Positions 36,585-46,267 of a DNA stretch of 47,659 nucleotides are shown in pieces; positions within the stretch are counted from its first letter, which is position 1, and each line of letters opens with the position of its first letter. The DNA lies in contig CALGLM010000415.1 in NCBI GenBank assembly GCA_937930275.1, forward strand, positions 1 through 47,659. The letters are read 5' to 3'. The position numbers and the translations under genes were made by a program. The notes below the pieces were generated by a model. It was not told the DNA's origin and did not search any database. It was given only the letters and a program-made list of their open reading frames with translations. This DNA is from an uncultured Ignavibacteria bacterium. GTDB lineage: Bacteria; Bacteroidota; Ignavibacteria; Ignavibacteriales; Melioribacteraceae.

Positions 36585-38087
36585 ATGCCTCCTACCAAAA
36601 AACTTAAAATATTATTTGTTACTTCCGAAGTCGCTCCGTTTATGAAAGCAGGTGGTTTAGCGGATGTTTCTGCTGCCTTACCGCAAATGTTGCAAGAATT
36701 GGGGCATCAGGTTAGGATAATAGTTCCAAAATACGGTGCTATTGATGAAAAAAAGTTTAAGATTCATGAAGTAGTAAGGTTAAAAGATATTAAAACGAAG
36801 ATTGGCGAAAACGATGTTAAATTTTCACTTCGTTCTTCTTTTTTAGTAAGCTCAAAAACTCGTGTTCAAATATATTTTGTTGATAATTATGAGTATTTTG
36901 GAAGCAGACATAGTTTATACCAAGATCCTATTTATAATGAGGATTTTAAGGATAACGATGAAAGATTTATATTATTAACGCATGCTGTTTTTGAATTAAT
37001 AAATAAACTTAATTGGGTACCTGATATTATACATAGTAACGATTGGCAGTGCGGATTAGTGCCTGCATATTTTAAGCTACTTTATAAAAATAATCCCTTA
37101 TTTAAAGATATTAAAACAATACATACTATCCATAATTTAGCTTTCCAAGGAGTATTTCCTCGAGCAAGTATTGCAAAAACTCAACTTCCAAAAGAGATTG
37201 TTGAAACCGAAACTGGAGTTTTGCAAAAAGGTAAGTTTAATTTTATGAAAGCCGCAATCCAATATTCTGATATCCTTAGTACTGTTAGTCCGAGTTATGC
37301 AAATGAAATTTGTACCGATAAAGATATATCTTGTGGCTTAGGTGAATTTTTATGTTCAAGAAAAAATGATATGATAGGTATAATTAACGGTATAGATAAT
37401 GAAGTATGGAATCCAAAAGAAGACGAATTGATACCCGCACGATTTGGATTAAAAAATATTGATAATAAAAAGCAGAATAAAATTGATCTTGCAGAAAAAT
37501 TTAATTTGCAATATAAACCGGATGTCCCAATAATAAGTATGATTTCAAGATTGCATGAATCCAAAGGTTTTGATTTAATAGTTAAATCGTTTACCGAGCT
37601 AATGGAACTTGATATACAGCTAATATTATTAGGTACGGGAGAAAGAGAGTTTCACAGGTTTTTTGAAGATGCATTATTTGATTACGGAGATAAATTTGCT
37701 TGCTATTTGGGATTTGATGATGAATTAGCTCATTTAATTGAAGCCGGATCTGATATGTTTTTGATGCCGTCAAAATTTGAAGCCTGCGGACTTAATCAGA
37801 TGTATAGCTTAATGTACGGGACTGTTCCGATTGTAAGAGAGACGGGAGGATTAGCTGATACTGTAATAAAATTTAATGAAAAAACCGGCGAAGGGAATGG
37901 TTTTTCTTTTAAAAGATACGATACAAAATCTTTAATATCTGAAATTAATAGGGCTATAAAAATTTATAAAAATAAACCTGAAGACTGGAAAAAAATAATT
38001 AAAAGTGGTATGAAATCCGATTTTTCATGGTTAAACTCTGCGAAGCATTATATCGAGCTTTATAAAAAGCTGCTATTAAAGAGTTAA
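36585..38087 (+). CDS. glgA: Glycogen synthase (ADP-glucose type)
   Basis: GlgA extends alpha-1,4-glucan from ADP-glucose. The 500-aa GT5 enzyme has the N-terminal ADP-binding motif MKAGGLADVSAALP (KxGGL) and the pocket block HSNDWQCGLVPAYFK. TIHNLAFQGVFP follows, then ISMISRLHESKGFDL at the start of the second Rossmann domain, and the C-terminal E-x7-E in FEACGLNQMYSLMYGTVPIVRETGGLADT. All key residues are present. No other glycogen gene lies nearby. In Bacteroidota glgA is often followed by a DUF4270 lipoprotein gene, as here. Confidence 0.97.
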   Translation: MPPTKKLKILFVTSEVAPFMKAGGLADVSAALPQMLQELGHQVRIIVPKYGAIDEKKFKIHEVVRLKDIKTKIGENDVKFSLRSSFLVSSKTRVQIYFVDNYEYFGSRHSLYQDPIYNEDFKDNDERFILLTHAVFELINKLNWVPDIIHSNDWQCGLVPAYFKLLYKNNPLFKDIKTIHTIHNLAFQGVFPRASIAKTQLPKEIVETETGVLQKGKFNFMKAAIQYSDILSTVSPSYANEICTDKDISCGLGEFLCSRKNDMIGIINGIDNEVWNPKEDELIPARFGLKNIDNKKQNKIDLAEKFNLQYKPDVPIISMISRLHESKGFDLIVKSFTELMELDIQLILLGTGEREFHRFFEDALFDYGDKFACYLGFDDELAHLIEAGSDMFLMPSKFEACGLNQMYSLMYGTVPIVRETGGLADTVIKFNEKTGEGNGFSFKRYDTKSLISEINRAIKIYKNKPEDWKKIIKSGMKSDFSWLNSAKHYIELYKKLLLKS

Positions 38088-38125
38088 GAAAAATATTTGG
38101 AACATTTTAGTACTTGATTTTTCTT
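38086..38125 (+). terminator. Possible weak terminator after glgA
   Basis: AAGAAAAAT (38086-38094) is exactly complementary to ATTTTTCTT (38117-38125) with a 22-nt loop, followed by T-rich sequence up to about 38150. The stem is AT-rich and the loop long, so support is modest. Confidence 0.3.
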
Positions 38126-38201
38126 ATTGATATAAATTTTTATTTTTTTTAACTTACTTTGTTATATTTAAAATTCTTAGCTCTTTTGTGGAGGCTTATA
38201 C

Positions 38202-39386
38202 TTGAAAAAGCACTTGTTTATTTTTCTTATTAGTTTAATTGTTCTTTCATTTTTTAGCGGATGTTCAGACGACCCTTCTTCTACCGGTTCGGGTTTATTA
38301 CCTGACGGTGATTTGATTTATACAGATATTTTTGATACTGACTCGATGTATGTGAGTATTACTTCTTCTACCTATAACGATTCAATTGATTTAAGTAATG
38401 CAAATAAACTGTTAATCGGAAAAACTTCATTTGCAAAAGCAACTGCATTAGTAAGATTTTATCCCGTAATTGCAGATTCAATTTCTTCTCAACTTCTTAA
38501 AGATAGCATTATTGTAAGAAATTGTTGGGTTAAAATATTACCGAGTTACAAACTTGGTGAAACTAACGGTACGTTTAATTTTAATTTGTATAGAATAAAA
38601 CAATCATGGTCATCAACAGATATTAATAATAGTAATTATACAAGCTTGCCTGTTGATAAATCAAATGATGTTAGCTATAATAAAGTTATAACCGATTCTT
38701 TAATTACTTTTAACATAGAAAACTCTTTAGCCTTAAAATGGTTGAAATATAATGTAGATTCCACAAGCGGTGAAAATTATGGCGTTATGTTTTCTCCTAC
38801 TGAAGAAACAAATAAAATAATAGGCATTCCGGGATTGAATGTATATACCGATTATTCTGATTTTGCAGTTTATATTGAAGTTGAAAAAATAGGGAAATAC
38901 ATTGATACGGTTATGGCGTACACAACTGAAGATCTTCACGCAGTCGAAGTAACTGCACCGATCTCATCTAACAATAATCTCTTCTTGATTGGTGGTAATC
39001 CTTATCGCTCAAAAATTCATTTCGATTTAAGCGGATTACCTAAAAATATTGTTATAAATAAAGCAGTATTATCCGTAACCCGAGATGAGTCAGAAAGTTA
39101 TATCGGAACTCCTGCAAGCGATACAATTTTTGCAATAGTATTAGACGATAGTACGACAAATAAAATAAACGCATATTATAATATCGGATATTTGATAAAC
39201 AATAATAATGTTTACAGCGGAGATATTACGGCATTTGTTCAAAGATGGGTTGACGGAATTAGTAATCAAGGTATAAGATTAAATCTTTCAAACGAGACTA
39301 ATACCGTTAACAAAGTAGCAATAATAAGCGAAAAAGCAAGTACGTCTAAACCAAAAATTAAAATATACTACACTAAACAAAGATAA
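38202..39386 (+). CDS. DUF4270-like surface lipoprotein
   Basis: This 394-aa protein starts with TTG 38202, with a strong GGAGG seven bases upstream. The lipoprotein signal is MKKHLFIFLISLIVLSFFSGC, with the lipobox Cys followed by SDDPSSTGSG. Beta-rich domains follow. LLIGKTSFAKATALVRF resembles DUF4270 lipoproteins of Bacteroidota, and the C-terminal ISNQGIRLNLSNE and KVAIISEKASTSKPKIKIYY resemble the DNRLRE module of surface proteins. Membrane anchoring at the outer membrane is expected. Position after glgA matches the Bacteroidota glgA-DUF4270 arrangement. Function unknown. Confidence 0.75.
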   Translation: MKKHLFIFLISLIVLSFFSGCSDDPSSTGSGLLPDGDLIYTDIFDTDSMYVSITSSTYNDSIDLSNANKLLIGKTSFAKATALVRFYPVIADSISSQLLKDSIIVRNCWVKILPSYKLGETNGTFNFNLYRIKQSWSSTDINNSNYTSLPVDKSNDVSYNKVITDSLITFNIENSLALKWLKYNVDSTSGENYGVMFSPTEETNKIIGIPGLNVYTDYSDFAVYIEVEKIGKYIDTVMAYTTEDLHAVEVTAPISSNNNLFLIGGNPYRSKIHFDLSGLPKNIVINKAVLSVTRDESESYIGTPASDTIFAIVLDDSTTNKINAYYNIGYLINNNNVYSGDITAFVQRWVDGISNQGIRLNLSNETNTVNKVAIISEKASTSKPKIKIYYTKQR

Positions 39387-39388
39387 GA

Positions 39389-40633
39389 ATGAAAAAAGTA
39401 AAATTTATAGTAATAATATTTTTATTAAGCAATTTAAGTATTTTTGCATCAGGCGGTTCATTATATACAAGATATGGTGTAGGTGATGTTATTAATGCAT
39501 CTTCAAGTAGATTGATGAGTATGGGGGGATTAGGTTATGCTCTTCAAAATTCTGACTATTTGAGCGATCTTAACCCCGCAAACTGGTATAGAATATATTC
39601 AACTCGTTTAGAAGCAAATTTTTTGCTCAACGGTGTTAAAATTGATGATAATGTTAGCAAGAGCAATTATTCAAAGGGAATCTTTAACGGTATTAAAATC
39701 GGATTACCAATTGAAAGAGATTTAGGAATATCGTTAGTAATGGGCGTTACACCCGAATCATTTGTACAGTATGAAGTTGTAAACAAAATTGAAAACAGTA
39801 GTATAGAAAACTATACAAATACTTACGAAGGAACCGGCGGATTAAATAGACTTTTTATAGGAACGAGCTTAAAACTTCCGTTTGATTTTGTAATGGGAGC
39901 CTCTTTTGATTATTATATGGGTATTATAAAATATAACTCATCTATTGTATTTGAAGAAAATTCAATTTATAATAACAGTTCAATTCGTAAACAAAAAGAT
40001 TACAAAGGAATTGGTTTTAATTTGGGACTTTTAACTCCGGATTTATCAAATATTATCAAAATTGATAAAATTAAAGACTTAAGATTGGGAATGGCATTTA
40101 AATATGTTTCTAACTTAAAAACCGATACTTCTCTATATGTCGGATCATTGTTAGGTGAAAAACTTGAAGAAAGAATGCCGGTATATACTCACATCCCTTA
40201 TAAATTTGGTTTAGGTTTAAGTTTTATTTACAATGAAAACTATTTATTTATAATAGATTATGCAACTCAGCCTTGGAGTAAATACACATTTAATAATTTA
40301 AGTGATTCTAATCTACGAGACTATCAGAAGATTAGTTTTGGTGTTGAGCATAGAAATTCTGTTACAAGGTATAGTACTTTTGCCGAACAAATTATTTTAA
40401 GAGGCGGTTTAGGATACGAGCAAACTCAGTATAAAATTAACGGCACGGGAATTGATTACTATTATTTAACGGCGGGACTTAGCATGCCGCTTATGTTTGA
40501 AAATACAGTAGATATCGGAGTATCAGCCGGATTTAGAGGAAAAAAAGATAATAATTTAATTAAAGAAACAGTATATAATTTATCGATTACATTTAGTTTT
40601 GGAGAACTTTGGTTCATACGACAAGAAAGATAA
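39389..40633 (+). CDS. Predicted outer-membrane beta-barrel protein
   Basis: This 414-aa protein has a signal peptide (MKKVKFIVIIFLLSNLSIFAS) and then alternating amphipathic strands to the C-terminus. GGSLYTRYGVGDV and RLMSMGGLGYALQNSDYLSDLNPANW are typical openings of FadL-like or porin-like barrels in Ignavibacteria and Bacteroidota. Later strands include FDFVMGASFDYYMG and ILRGGLGYEQTQY; the final strand is YNLSITFSFGELW, close to an aromatic-ended barrel terminus. It starts 2 nt after the lipoprotein gene and is followed, after 22 nt, by a TPR protein. Possibly a transporter or a secretion-associated barrel; substrate unknown. Confidence 0.8.
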   Translation: MKKVKFIVIIFLLSNLSIFASGGSLYTRYGVGDVINASSSRLMSMGGLGYALQNSDYLSDLNPANWYRIYSTRLEANFLLNGVKIDDNVSKSNYSKGIFNGIKIGLPIERDLGISLVMGVTPESFVQYEVVNKIENSSIENYTNTYEGTGGLNRLFIGTSLKLPFDFVMGASFDYYMGIIKYNSSIVFEENSIYNNSSIRKQKDYKGIGFNLGLLTPDLSNIIKIDKIKDLRLGMAFKYVSNLKTDTSLYVGSLLGEKLEERMPVYTHIPYKFGLGLSFIYNENYLFIIDYATQPWSKYTFNNLSDSNLRDYQKISFGVEHRNSVTRYSTFAEQIILRGGLGYEQTQYKINGTGIDYYYLTAGLSMPLMFENTVDIGVSAGFRGKKDNNLIKETVYNLSITFSFGELWFIRQER

Positions 40634-40655
40634 TAATTTTCCGGAGGTTAAAAAC

Positions 40656-41915
40656 ATGAAAACATCACGATTAATAATTGCTATTTTAGCAGTTGTAGCC
40701 ATGTACACAAACACAGCAGCTAAATACTTAAGAGCTGACAGCTTAAATATATTAGCAGAGTTCAGTTTGTTCAATGAATATCATAAAAACAAAGATTATG
40801 TTAGTGCAGAGCCTCACGGCTGGTATGTAATTAATACAAAACCGCAAGATTTTATTAGGTTTAAAGTATTCAAGAAAATGGAAGACATACTTTGGTATAT
40901 GCACGATAGTTTAGCTAAAACTGACGAAGAAAAAATGAAATATACCGATACAACTATATATTTTTATGACTTAGCAGTAAAATACGAACCTGATAAAGCT
41001 GGTGCACATTTAGTTAGAAAAGCATTTGTTTTAGAGATGTGGAAAAAAGCACCTGTTGAAGTTGTTGTTGACGCATATGAAAAAGCTTTTGCTGCTGACC
41101 AAAATTTGGATTCATATTATAAAGATCGTTTAGGTATTATCTATAGTACAAATGCTAATGAGACCAACGGCTATAAGGAAAAAGCATTAGATCTATATCT
41201 AAAATTACAAGAATTAGAGCCTGATAACGAAGTATGGATTAGTCGTGTTACTGCTTTGGCTGAAGATGAGAATCAGTTAATGGATTTTAAGAAAAAAGGG
41301 TGGGAACTTGATAAAGAAAACATTGAAAAAGCATGGAGTTATGCAAGTACATGCTTAAGATTTAGAAATTACGAAAGAGCCGTTGAACCTTTAGAATTTT
41401 TATCTAAAAAAGCTCCGGAAGTTGTTAACTATCAAAAAGAATTAGCTCGTTCTTATGATAAGTTAGAAGAAAAAGAAAAAGCATTAGAAGTTTATAAAAA
41501 TTTAATTAAAATTGATCCTGATAACAAAGATAACCATGTTAATATAGCAATTATTTACAAAGAACTTAGCCAGTTATCGACAGCAAGAAACCATTTAAGA
41601 ATTGCTGCTAAAATGGATCCAAATTGGGACTATCCTATTTTTATTGAAGCTCAATTATATGAACAAGCTGTTAGAAACTGCGGAAGTTTTGAATTTAATG
41701 ATAGATTAGTATATCTTTATGCTATGCAAACATATCAAAGATGTAAAAATTTAAATGGTCAATTTTCAGGTAGAGCCTCAGAAAGAATTAGCTCATTAGC
41801 AAGTACAGTTCCGCAAAAAGAAGATTACTTCTTTAGAAAAATTTCAAGCGGTACAACTTTAAGATTAGAAGGTCCATGTTACAATTGGATTGGTGCGTCA
41901 GTTGTAGTTCCTTAA
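40656..41915 (+). CDS. Secreted TPR-repeat protein
   Basis: This 419-aa protein begins at ATG 40656, preceded by CCGGAGG. A longer reading frame starting at 40599 would overlap the barrel gene and hide the signal peptide ([22 protein letters not shown]). The body is tetratricopeptide repeats between about residues 85 and 330, e.g. [20 protein letters not shown] and [20 protein letters not shown], with a Cys-containing C-terminal tail ([11 protein letters not shown]). Lysine- and glutamate-rich composition differs a little from its neighbours. With the lipoprotein and barrel genes it forms an envelope trio, probably one transcript. Confidence 0.82.
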   Translation: MKTSRLIIAILAVVAMYTNTAAKYLRADSLNILAEFSLFNEYHKNKDYVSAEPHGWYVINTKPQDFIRFKVFKKMEDILWYMHDSLAKTDEEKMKYTDTTIYFYDLAVKYEPDKAGAHLVRKAFVLEMWKKAPVEVVVDAYEKAFAADQNLDSYYKDRLGIIYSTNANETNGYKEKALDLYLKLQELEPDNEVWISRVTALAEDENQLMDFKKKGWELDKENIEKAWSYASTCLRFRNYERAVEPLEFLSKKAPEVVNYQKELARSYDKLEEKEKALEVYKNLIKIDPDNKDNHVNIAIIYKELSQLSTARNHLRIAAKMDPNWDYPIFIEAQLYEQAVRNCGSFEFNDRLVYLYAMQTYQRCKNLNGQFSGRASERISSLASTVPQKEDYFFRKISSGTTLRLEGPCYNWIGASVVVP

Positions 41916-41938
41916 TTATAAAAAAAATTGAGTTGAGT

Positions 41939-43237
41939 ATGTACGAATTTATCAAAAATGATTTCGAAGCACTAAACATATTAAATCTTGAAATAGGAAG
42001 AGAGCAGAATAATTTAGAATTAATTGCCTCTGAAAACTTTGTAAGTCCGGCTGTTTTACAAGCAGCCGGCTCCGTTTTAACAAATAAATATGCCGAAGGA
42101 TATCCTGGCAAACGCTATTATGGCGGATGTGAGTTTGTTGATATGGCTGAAGAACTTGCCAAAGATAGATTAAAAAGATTATTTGGTGCAGAGTATGTAA
42201 ACGTTCAACCGCATAGCGGTTCACAGGCAAATATGGCTGTTTATATGGCTTTGCTAAAGCCGGGTGACAAAATATTAGGTCTTAGTTTGGATCACGGAGG
42301 ACATTTAACACACGGTTCGCCGGTTAATTTTTCCGGACAAATTTATAAGGCAGTAGGTTATCCTTTAAATCCCGAAACAAAAACTTTAGACTATAATATT
42401 ATTGAAAACTTGGCTAAAAAAGAGATGCCTAAGTTAATTGTTGCTGGTGCAAGTGCATATAGCCGTGAGTGGGATTATGCAAAATTTAGAGAAATAGCCG
42501 ATAGCGTAGGTGCTCTGTTAATGTGTGATATGTCTCATCCTTCCGGATTAATTGCAAAAGGTTTGCTGAATAATCCGTTGGAATATTGCGATGTTGTTAC
42601 TTCAACAACTCATAAAACATTAAGGGGTCCAAGAGGCGGTGTAATTCTTTTAGGTAAAGACAAAGAAAATCCTTTTGGTATTAAAACATTAAAAGGAGAC
42701 AGGTTAAAGTTGATGTCAGAATTATTTGACGGAATGGTAATGCCGGGAATACAAGGCGGACCTTTAATGCATATAATTTTAGCTAAAGCCGTTGCATTTG
42801 GTGAAGCATTATCAGATGACTTTAAAGTTTATGCAACACAGGTTATTAAAAATGCCAAAACTTTAGTTTCTGAATTAATTAATTACAATTTTGATATTAT
42901 AAGCGGCGGAACCGATAATCACCTAATGTTAGTTGATTTAACAAATAAGAACATTAGCGGCAAAAAAGCCGAAAGAGTATTAGAATTAGCCGGTATGACC
43001 GTTAATAAAAATATGATTCCCTTTGATACCAAAAGTCCTTTTGTAACCAGCGGAATACGAATCGGCACTCCTGCAGTTACTACAAGAGGTATGAAAGAAT
43101 CTGAAATGAAATTAATTGCTGAATTTATTAACAAGGCTTTAATTAATCAAGATAATGAAGATGAATTGAAGAAAATTAGTGCCGAAGTTAAGGAATTATG
43201 CAATAGATTTCCATTGTATCCAAATTTAGCAGTATAA
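41939..43237 (+). CDS. glyA: Serine hydroxymethyltransferase
   Basis: GlyA interconverts serine and glycine while loading 5,10-methylene-THF, supplying one-carbon units. The 432-aa enzyme shows [42 protein letters not shown], and the PLP lysine in [15 protein letters not shown] (Lys226). The C-terminal [19 protein letters not shown] is intact. I start it at ATG 41939; the longer frame from 41876 overlaps the TPR gene and gives an N-terminus unlike the family. One-carbon output links to purN, purH and ftcD functions in this window. Confidence 0.97.
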   Translation: MYEFIKNDFEALNILNLEIGREQNNLELIASENFVSPAVLQAAGSVLTNKYAEGYPGKRYYGGCEFVDMAEELAKDRLKRLFGAEYVNVQPHSGSQANMAVYMALLKPGDKILGLSLDHGGHLTHGSPVNFSGQIYKAVGYPLNPETKTLDYNIIENLAKKEMPKLIVAGASAYSREWDYAKFREIADSVGALLMCDMSHPSGLIAKGLLNNPLEYCDVVTSTTHKTLRGPRGGVILLGKDKENPFGIKTLKGDRLKLMSELFDGMVMPGIQGGPLMHIILAKAVAFGEALSDDFKVYATQVIKNAKTLVSELINYNFDIISGGTDNHLMLVDLTNKNISGKKAERVLELAGMTVNKNMIPFDTKSPFVTSGIRIGTPAVTTRGMKESEMKLIAEFINKALINQDNEDELKKISAEVKELCNRFPLYPNLAV

Positions 43238-43246
43238 GGATTTACA

Positions 43247-43981
43247 TTGTCACCTAAGCAAATTCAAGATGTTGAAATGCCTTTTTTAGACCACTTGGAA
43301 GAGCTTAGGTGGCGAATTATAAAAGCAGTAGGGGGTATATTTATTGCCACCATAATAAGTTTTATTTTTATTGATTTTTTTATCGAAAATATTTTCTTAT
43401 TGCCGGCAAAAGCAAGCAACATTAGACTACAAAATTTAAGACCTTTTGGGCAACTATTCCTTTATTTTGAAGTAGCTTTAATAATAGGTGCAATTTTAAG
43501 TCTTCCTAATATTTTTTATCAATTCTGGAAATTCATTTCGCCTGCATTAAAAGAAAGTGAGAGAAAATACATTGTTTGGATTGTATTTTTTTCAACATTT
43601 TGCTTTTTTGGCGGAATTGTGTTTGCATACTTTGTGATGCTGCCTCTTTCATTAAAATTTGCGGCAGGCTTTGGAAGTGTAGCAATTGAAAACAATTTTG
43701 CTATTGATGAATATTTTAGCATAATTATAAGTGTAATGTTAGCAGCGGGTACTGTGTTTGAATTGCCTATGTTGTCGTTTTTTCTTTCCCGTATTGGAAT
43801 ATTGACTCCCAGGTTTATGCGTAAATACAGAAAACATTCCTATGTTGCGGTATTTATAATTGCAGCAGTATTAACCCCGGGTACTGACCCTCTTTCACAA
43901 GTTTTATTAGCAATCCCTTTGGTTTTCTTATACGAAATAAGTATATTAGTCTCTAAAATTTTCCAAAAAAAAGTTGACTAA
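43247..43981 (+). CDS. tatC: Sec-independent protein translocase TatC
   Basis: TatC recognises twin-arginine signal peptides in the inner membrane. The 244-aa protein has six membrane helices. The N-terminal MPFLDHLEELRWRIIKAV carries the conserved HLEELRxR. FEVALIIGAILSLPNIFYQFW and the helix ending FFGGIVFAYFVMLPLSLKF are the usual central blocks, and AAVLTPGTDPLSQVLLAIPLVFLYE is the family's C-terminal signature. The start is TTG 43247 with AAGGA six bases upstream. It overlaps the prenyltransferase gene by 8 nt. Two twin-arginine proteins are encoded 2-3 kb downstream. Confidence 0.95.
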   Translation: MSPKQIQDVEMPFLDHLEELRWRIIKAVGGIFIATIISFIFIDFFIENIFLLPAKASNIRLQNLRPFGQLFLYFEVALIIGAILSLPNIFYQFWKFISPALKESERKYIVWIVFFSTFCFFGGIVFAYFVMLPLSLKFAAGFGSVAIENNFAIDEYFSIIISVMLAAGTVFELPMLSFFLSRIGILTPRFMRKYRKHSYVAVFIIAAVLTPGTDPLSQVLLAIPLVFLYEISILVSKIFQKKVD

Positions 43982-44954
43982 TTTAGATCTTAATCAAATA
44001 ATACAATATTATAACGATGAGCTTCAAACTTTTAAAGAAAAGTTTCGCTTATCTATGAAATCAAATGTCGGTCTTGTAGAGCTTATTACGCGCTATATTC
44101 TTAGGCAAAAAAGCAAAAAAATACGACCACTATTGGTTATTTTATCGGCTAAACTATGTGGTAAAGTTGATGACAGAACTTACCGTGGAGCCAATTTAGT
44201 AGAATTATTGCATACTGCAACTCTTGTTCACGATGATGTTGTTGATAGTGCGGAAGAAAGAAGAGGATTTCCTTCAATAAATGCACTATGGAAAAATAAA
44301 ATTGCCGTTTTAATGGGAGATTATTTATTAGCAAGGGGGTTAATGCTTGCCGTAGAAGGAGATGATTTCGATTTTCTTAAAGTTATAACTTCAACTGTTA
44401 AAAGAATGTCTGAAGGCGAATTGTTACAAATTAGCAAAACAAGGAAACTAAATAATAACTATGAGACATATTTTAAAATTATATCTGATAAAACAGCTTC
44501 TTTAATAGCTACTTGTTGCGAAATAGGTGCAAGAAGTATAACAAGTGATAATGAAAAAATTAATGCGCTTGTTGAATATGGTGAATCACTTGGCATTGCA
44601 TTTCAAATAACCGATGATATTTTAGATTATGTAGGTAAGACCAAATTATTTGGTAAACCACTTGGGGGCGATATAAAAGAAAAAAAACTTACTCTTCCAC
44701 TAATTTATGCTTTACAAAATTGTACTGAAACCGAAAAAAAAGAAATTCTAAAAATTATTAAAAAAGATAAAAAGTCAGATGATATTAGCAAGGTAATTAA
44801 ATTTGTAATAAATAAAGGGGGAATTGAATACTCCTATAAAGTTGCAAATGAATTTGCAGATAAAGCTAAGAACGCATTAAGTATATTTCCCGATTCGGAT
44901 GCCAAAGCACATTTGTGCAATGTTGTAGATTTTGTTGTAGTTCGAAACAATTAA
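43974..44954 (+). CDS. Polyprenyl diphosphate synthase (trans-isoprenyl, long chain)
   Basis: This is a 326-aa all-alpha prenyltransferase. The first aspartate-rich motif is LLHTATLVHDDVVDSAEERRG (Asp87, Asp88, Asp91), and the second is FQITDDILDYVGKTKLFGKP (Asp214, Asp215, Asp218). Small residues ahead of the first motif and the overall length suit an octaprenyl- or heptaprenyl-type synthase, making the side chain of menaquinone. The start is TTG 43974, inside the tatC end. Quinol is the electron donor of the alternative complex III encoded after it. Confidence 0.92.
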   Translation: MTNLDLNQIIQYYNDELQTFKEKFRLSMKSNVGLVELITRYILRQKSKKIRPLLVILSAKLCGKVDDRTYRGANLVELLHTATLVHDDVVDSAEERRGFPSINALWKNKIAVLMGDYLLARGLMLAVEGDDFDFLKVITSTVKRMSEGELLQISKTRKLNNNYETYFKIISDKTASLIATCCEIGARSITSDNEKINALVEYGESLGIAFQITDDILDYVGKTKLFGKPLGGDIKEKKLTLPLIYALQNCTETEKKEILKIIKKDKKSDDISKVIKFVINKGGIEYSYKVANEFADKAKNALSIFPDSDAKAHLCNVVDFVVVRNN

Positions 44955-44978
44955 AAAAAATAAAGCAGTCCAAAATAA

Positions 44979-45380
44979 ATGATTATATATTCTATCGGTA
45001 AAAGAATTAAAAAATTCTTAAAAGTAATAGTTACTAACTTTGATAACAAACCGGTTGCAAAAGATGTCGGTTTATATGAGTATGATGTTTCTAAAGATAC
45101 TTCTAAAGACGGTGTATATATTGTCAGATATCCAAATAAAAAAATAAAAGCAGAATTATTTTATCTAAATGGAAAATTAAACGGAATTTGCAATTTTTAT
45201 TATGATAACGGAAGAATTAAAGCAAGAGAGGAATATAGAGACGGAGTTCTTGAGGGAACTACTAAGCGATACTATAATTTTGGTATTTTGCAAGCAGAAG
45301 AATTATATAAAAGCGGAAAATTAATAAGATTAAAAGAATATAATGATGAAGGGAGGTTAATAAAGGAAACTAAATTTTAA
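44979..45380 (+). CDS. MORN-repeat (YwqK-type) protein
   Basis: This 133-aa protein contains at least three tandem repeats of the toxin-antitoxin YwqK/MORN type, such as KAELFYLNGKLNGICNFYY, RIKAREEYRDGVLEGTTKRY and ILQAEELYKSGKLIRLKEY. MORN repeats form beta-hairpin stacks that bind lipids or proteins. A basic leader (MIIYSIGKRIKKFLKVIVTNF) precedes them. Short and of unknown role. It sits 24 nt after the prenyltransferase gene and ends before a 129-nt gap leading to actA. Confidence 0.75.
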   Translation: MIIYSIGKRIKKFLKVIVTNFDNKPVAKDVGLYEYDVSKDTSKDGVYIVRYPNKKIKAELFYLNGKLNGICNFYYDNGRIKAREEYRDGVLEGTTKRYYNFGILQAEELYKSGKLIRLKEYNDEGRLIKETKF

Positions 45381-45413
45381 AAATATTAGTTTTGATTTTG
45401 TAATAAGTTTTTT

Positions 45414-45445
45414 ATTTAATATATTTATAATAGGAAATATTAAAT
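45414..45445 (+). other. AT-only hairpin upstream of actA
   Basis: ATTTAATAT (45414-45422) is complementary to ATATTAAAT (45437-45445) with a 14-nt loop containing a TATAATAGG stretch. It is in the 129-nt gap between the MORN gene and actA. It could be a weak terminator or lie within a promoter region; the AT-only stem limits confidence. Confidence 0.3.
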
Positions 45446-45509
45446 TCTACCTTCTGTCTTATTTAATGTTTCTCGGTAAAAAAGGTGTTCTGCAAAATAA
45501 AGGTATAAA

Positions 45510-46079
45510 ATGAAAAAACGACTACTTGATTATACGTTAAAAATTAGAATCCCGTTAGTTTTATTTGTAATTGTTTCCTCTTTTATTATTACGTTTTATG
45601 CCGGCAGAGCCGAAAGAGACGGCATAGGATACCAACCAACTCAACCGATAAAATACTCTCATAAGCTACACGCCGGAACTATGGGGATTGACTGTCAATA
45701 TTGTCATACCGGTGTTACAAAGGGGAGGCATGCATTAGTTCCATCAGTTAATATTTGTATGAATTGTCATACTGTAGCAAGGAAAGATCGTCCGGAAATT
45801 ATTAAATTAACTGACTATTACGAAAAAGGAATTCCGGTTCCTTGGCAAAGAATACATCAAGTACCTAAATATGCGTATTTTAATCATTCGGTGCACGTAA
45901 ATAGAGGGGTAGCTTGCGAAACCTGTCACGGAGACGTTAAAAATATGGAAGTTGTTGCTCAGGTAAGAAGTTTTACGATGACTGCTTGTTTGGAATGTCA
46001 TCGCCATCCGGAAAAACAATTAGGATATTTAGACAAAGTTAATAACGGTCCTACAAATTGTGCCGCTTGCCATAGATAG
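45510..46079 (+). CDS. actA: Alternative complex III pentaheme cytochrome c subunit ActA
   Basis: This 189-aa protein has one N-terminal membrane helix (IPLVLFVIVSSFIITFYAG) and five CxxCH heme sites at about Cys62, Cys83, Cys136, Cys160 and Cys184 (CQYCH, CMNCH, CETCH, CLECH, CAACH). Extra His residues such as KYSHKLHAG and YFNHSVHVN probably provide distal heme ligands. This is the arrangement of ActA, which collects electrons on the periplasmic side of alternative complex III, a quinol:cytochrome c or quinol:oxidase reductase used in place of cytochrome bc1. actB follows downstream after a 58-aa gene, supporting the call. Confidence 0.88.
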   Translation: MKKRLLDYTLKIRIPLVLFVIVSSFIITFYAGRAERDGIGYQPTQPIKYSHKLHAGTMGIDCQYCHTGVTKGRHALVPSVNICMNCHTVARKDRPEIIKLTDYYEKGIPVPWQRIHQVPKYAYFNHSVHVNRGVACETCHGDVKNMEVVAQVRSFTMTACLECHRHPEKQLGYLDKVNNGPTNCAACHR

Positions 46080-46088
46080 GAGAATTAG

Positions 46089-46265
46089 ATGAAAAATTAT
46101 AATAGAAGAAATTTTGTTGAAAAAATTGGTCTGGGCTTTTTAGGATTATCGTTTGTATCTTTCAATCCGTTAAAGCTGCTCGCAAAAGAAAAAGTCGAAA
46201 AAAGTAATATTAATATAAAAATTAATCCAATAGCCGTTAAAAGAACTAATATTAAAAGGTTTTAA
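46089..46265 (+). CDS. 58-aa orphan twin-arginine mini-protein in the act locus
   Basis: MKNYNRRNFVEKIGLGFLG is the N-terminus of a tiny protein from ATG 46089 to a TAA at 46265. It has an RRNF twin-arginine motif, a hydrophobic core (LGLSFVSF) and then a lysine-rich tail ending NIKRF. AGGAGAATTAG overlaps the actA stop and gives a ribosome site. The stop lies two bases before the actB ATG (46268), and AAAAGG within its last codons is the likely actB ribosome site. It looks like a Tat signal peptide with almost no mature protein. It could be a small subunit or chaperone-like factor, a translational leader for actB, or the remains of a larger redox gene. Function unknown. Confidence 0.65.
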   Translation: MKNYNRRNFVEKIGLGFLGLSFVSFNPLKLLAKEKVEKSNINIKINPIAVKRTNIKRF

Positions 46266-46267
46266 TA

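Noticed and set aside
45381..45509. Possible actA promoter (TATAAT at 45426-45431)
   Set aside because: No matching -35 hexamer at acceptable spacing; only the hairpin was recorded.
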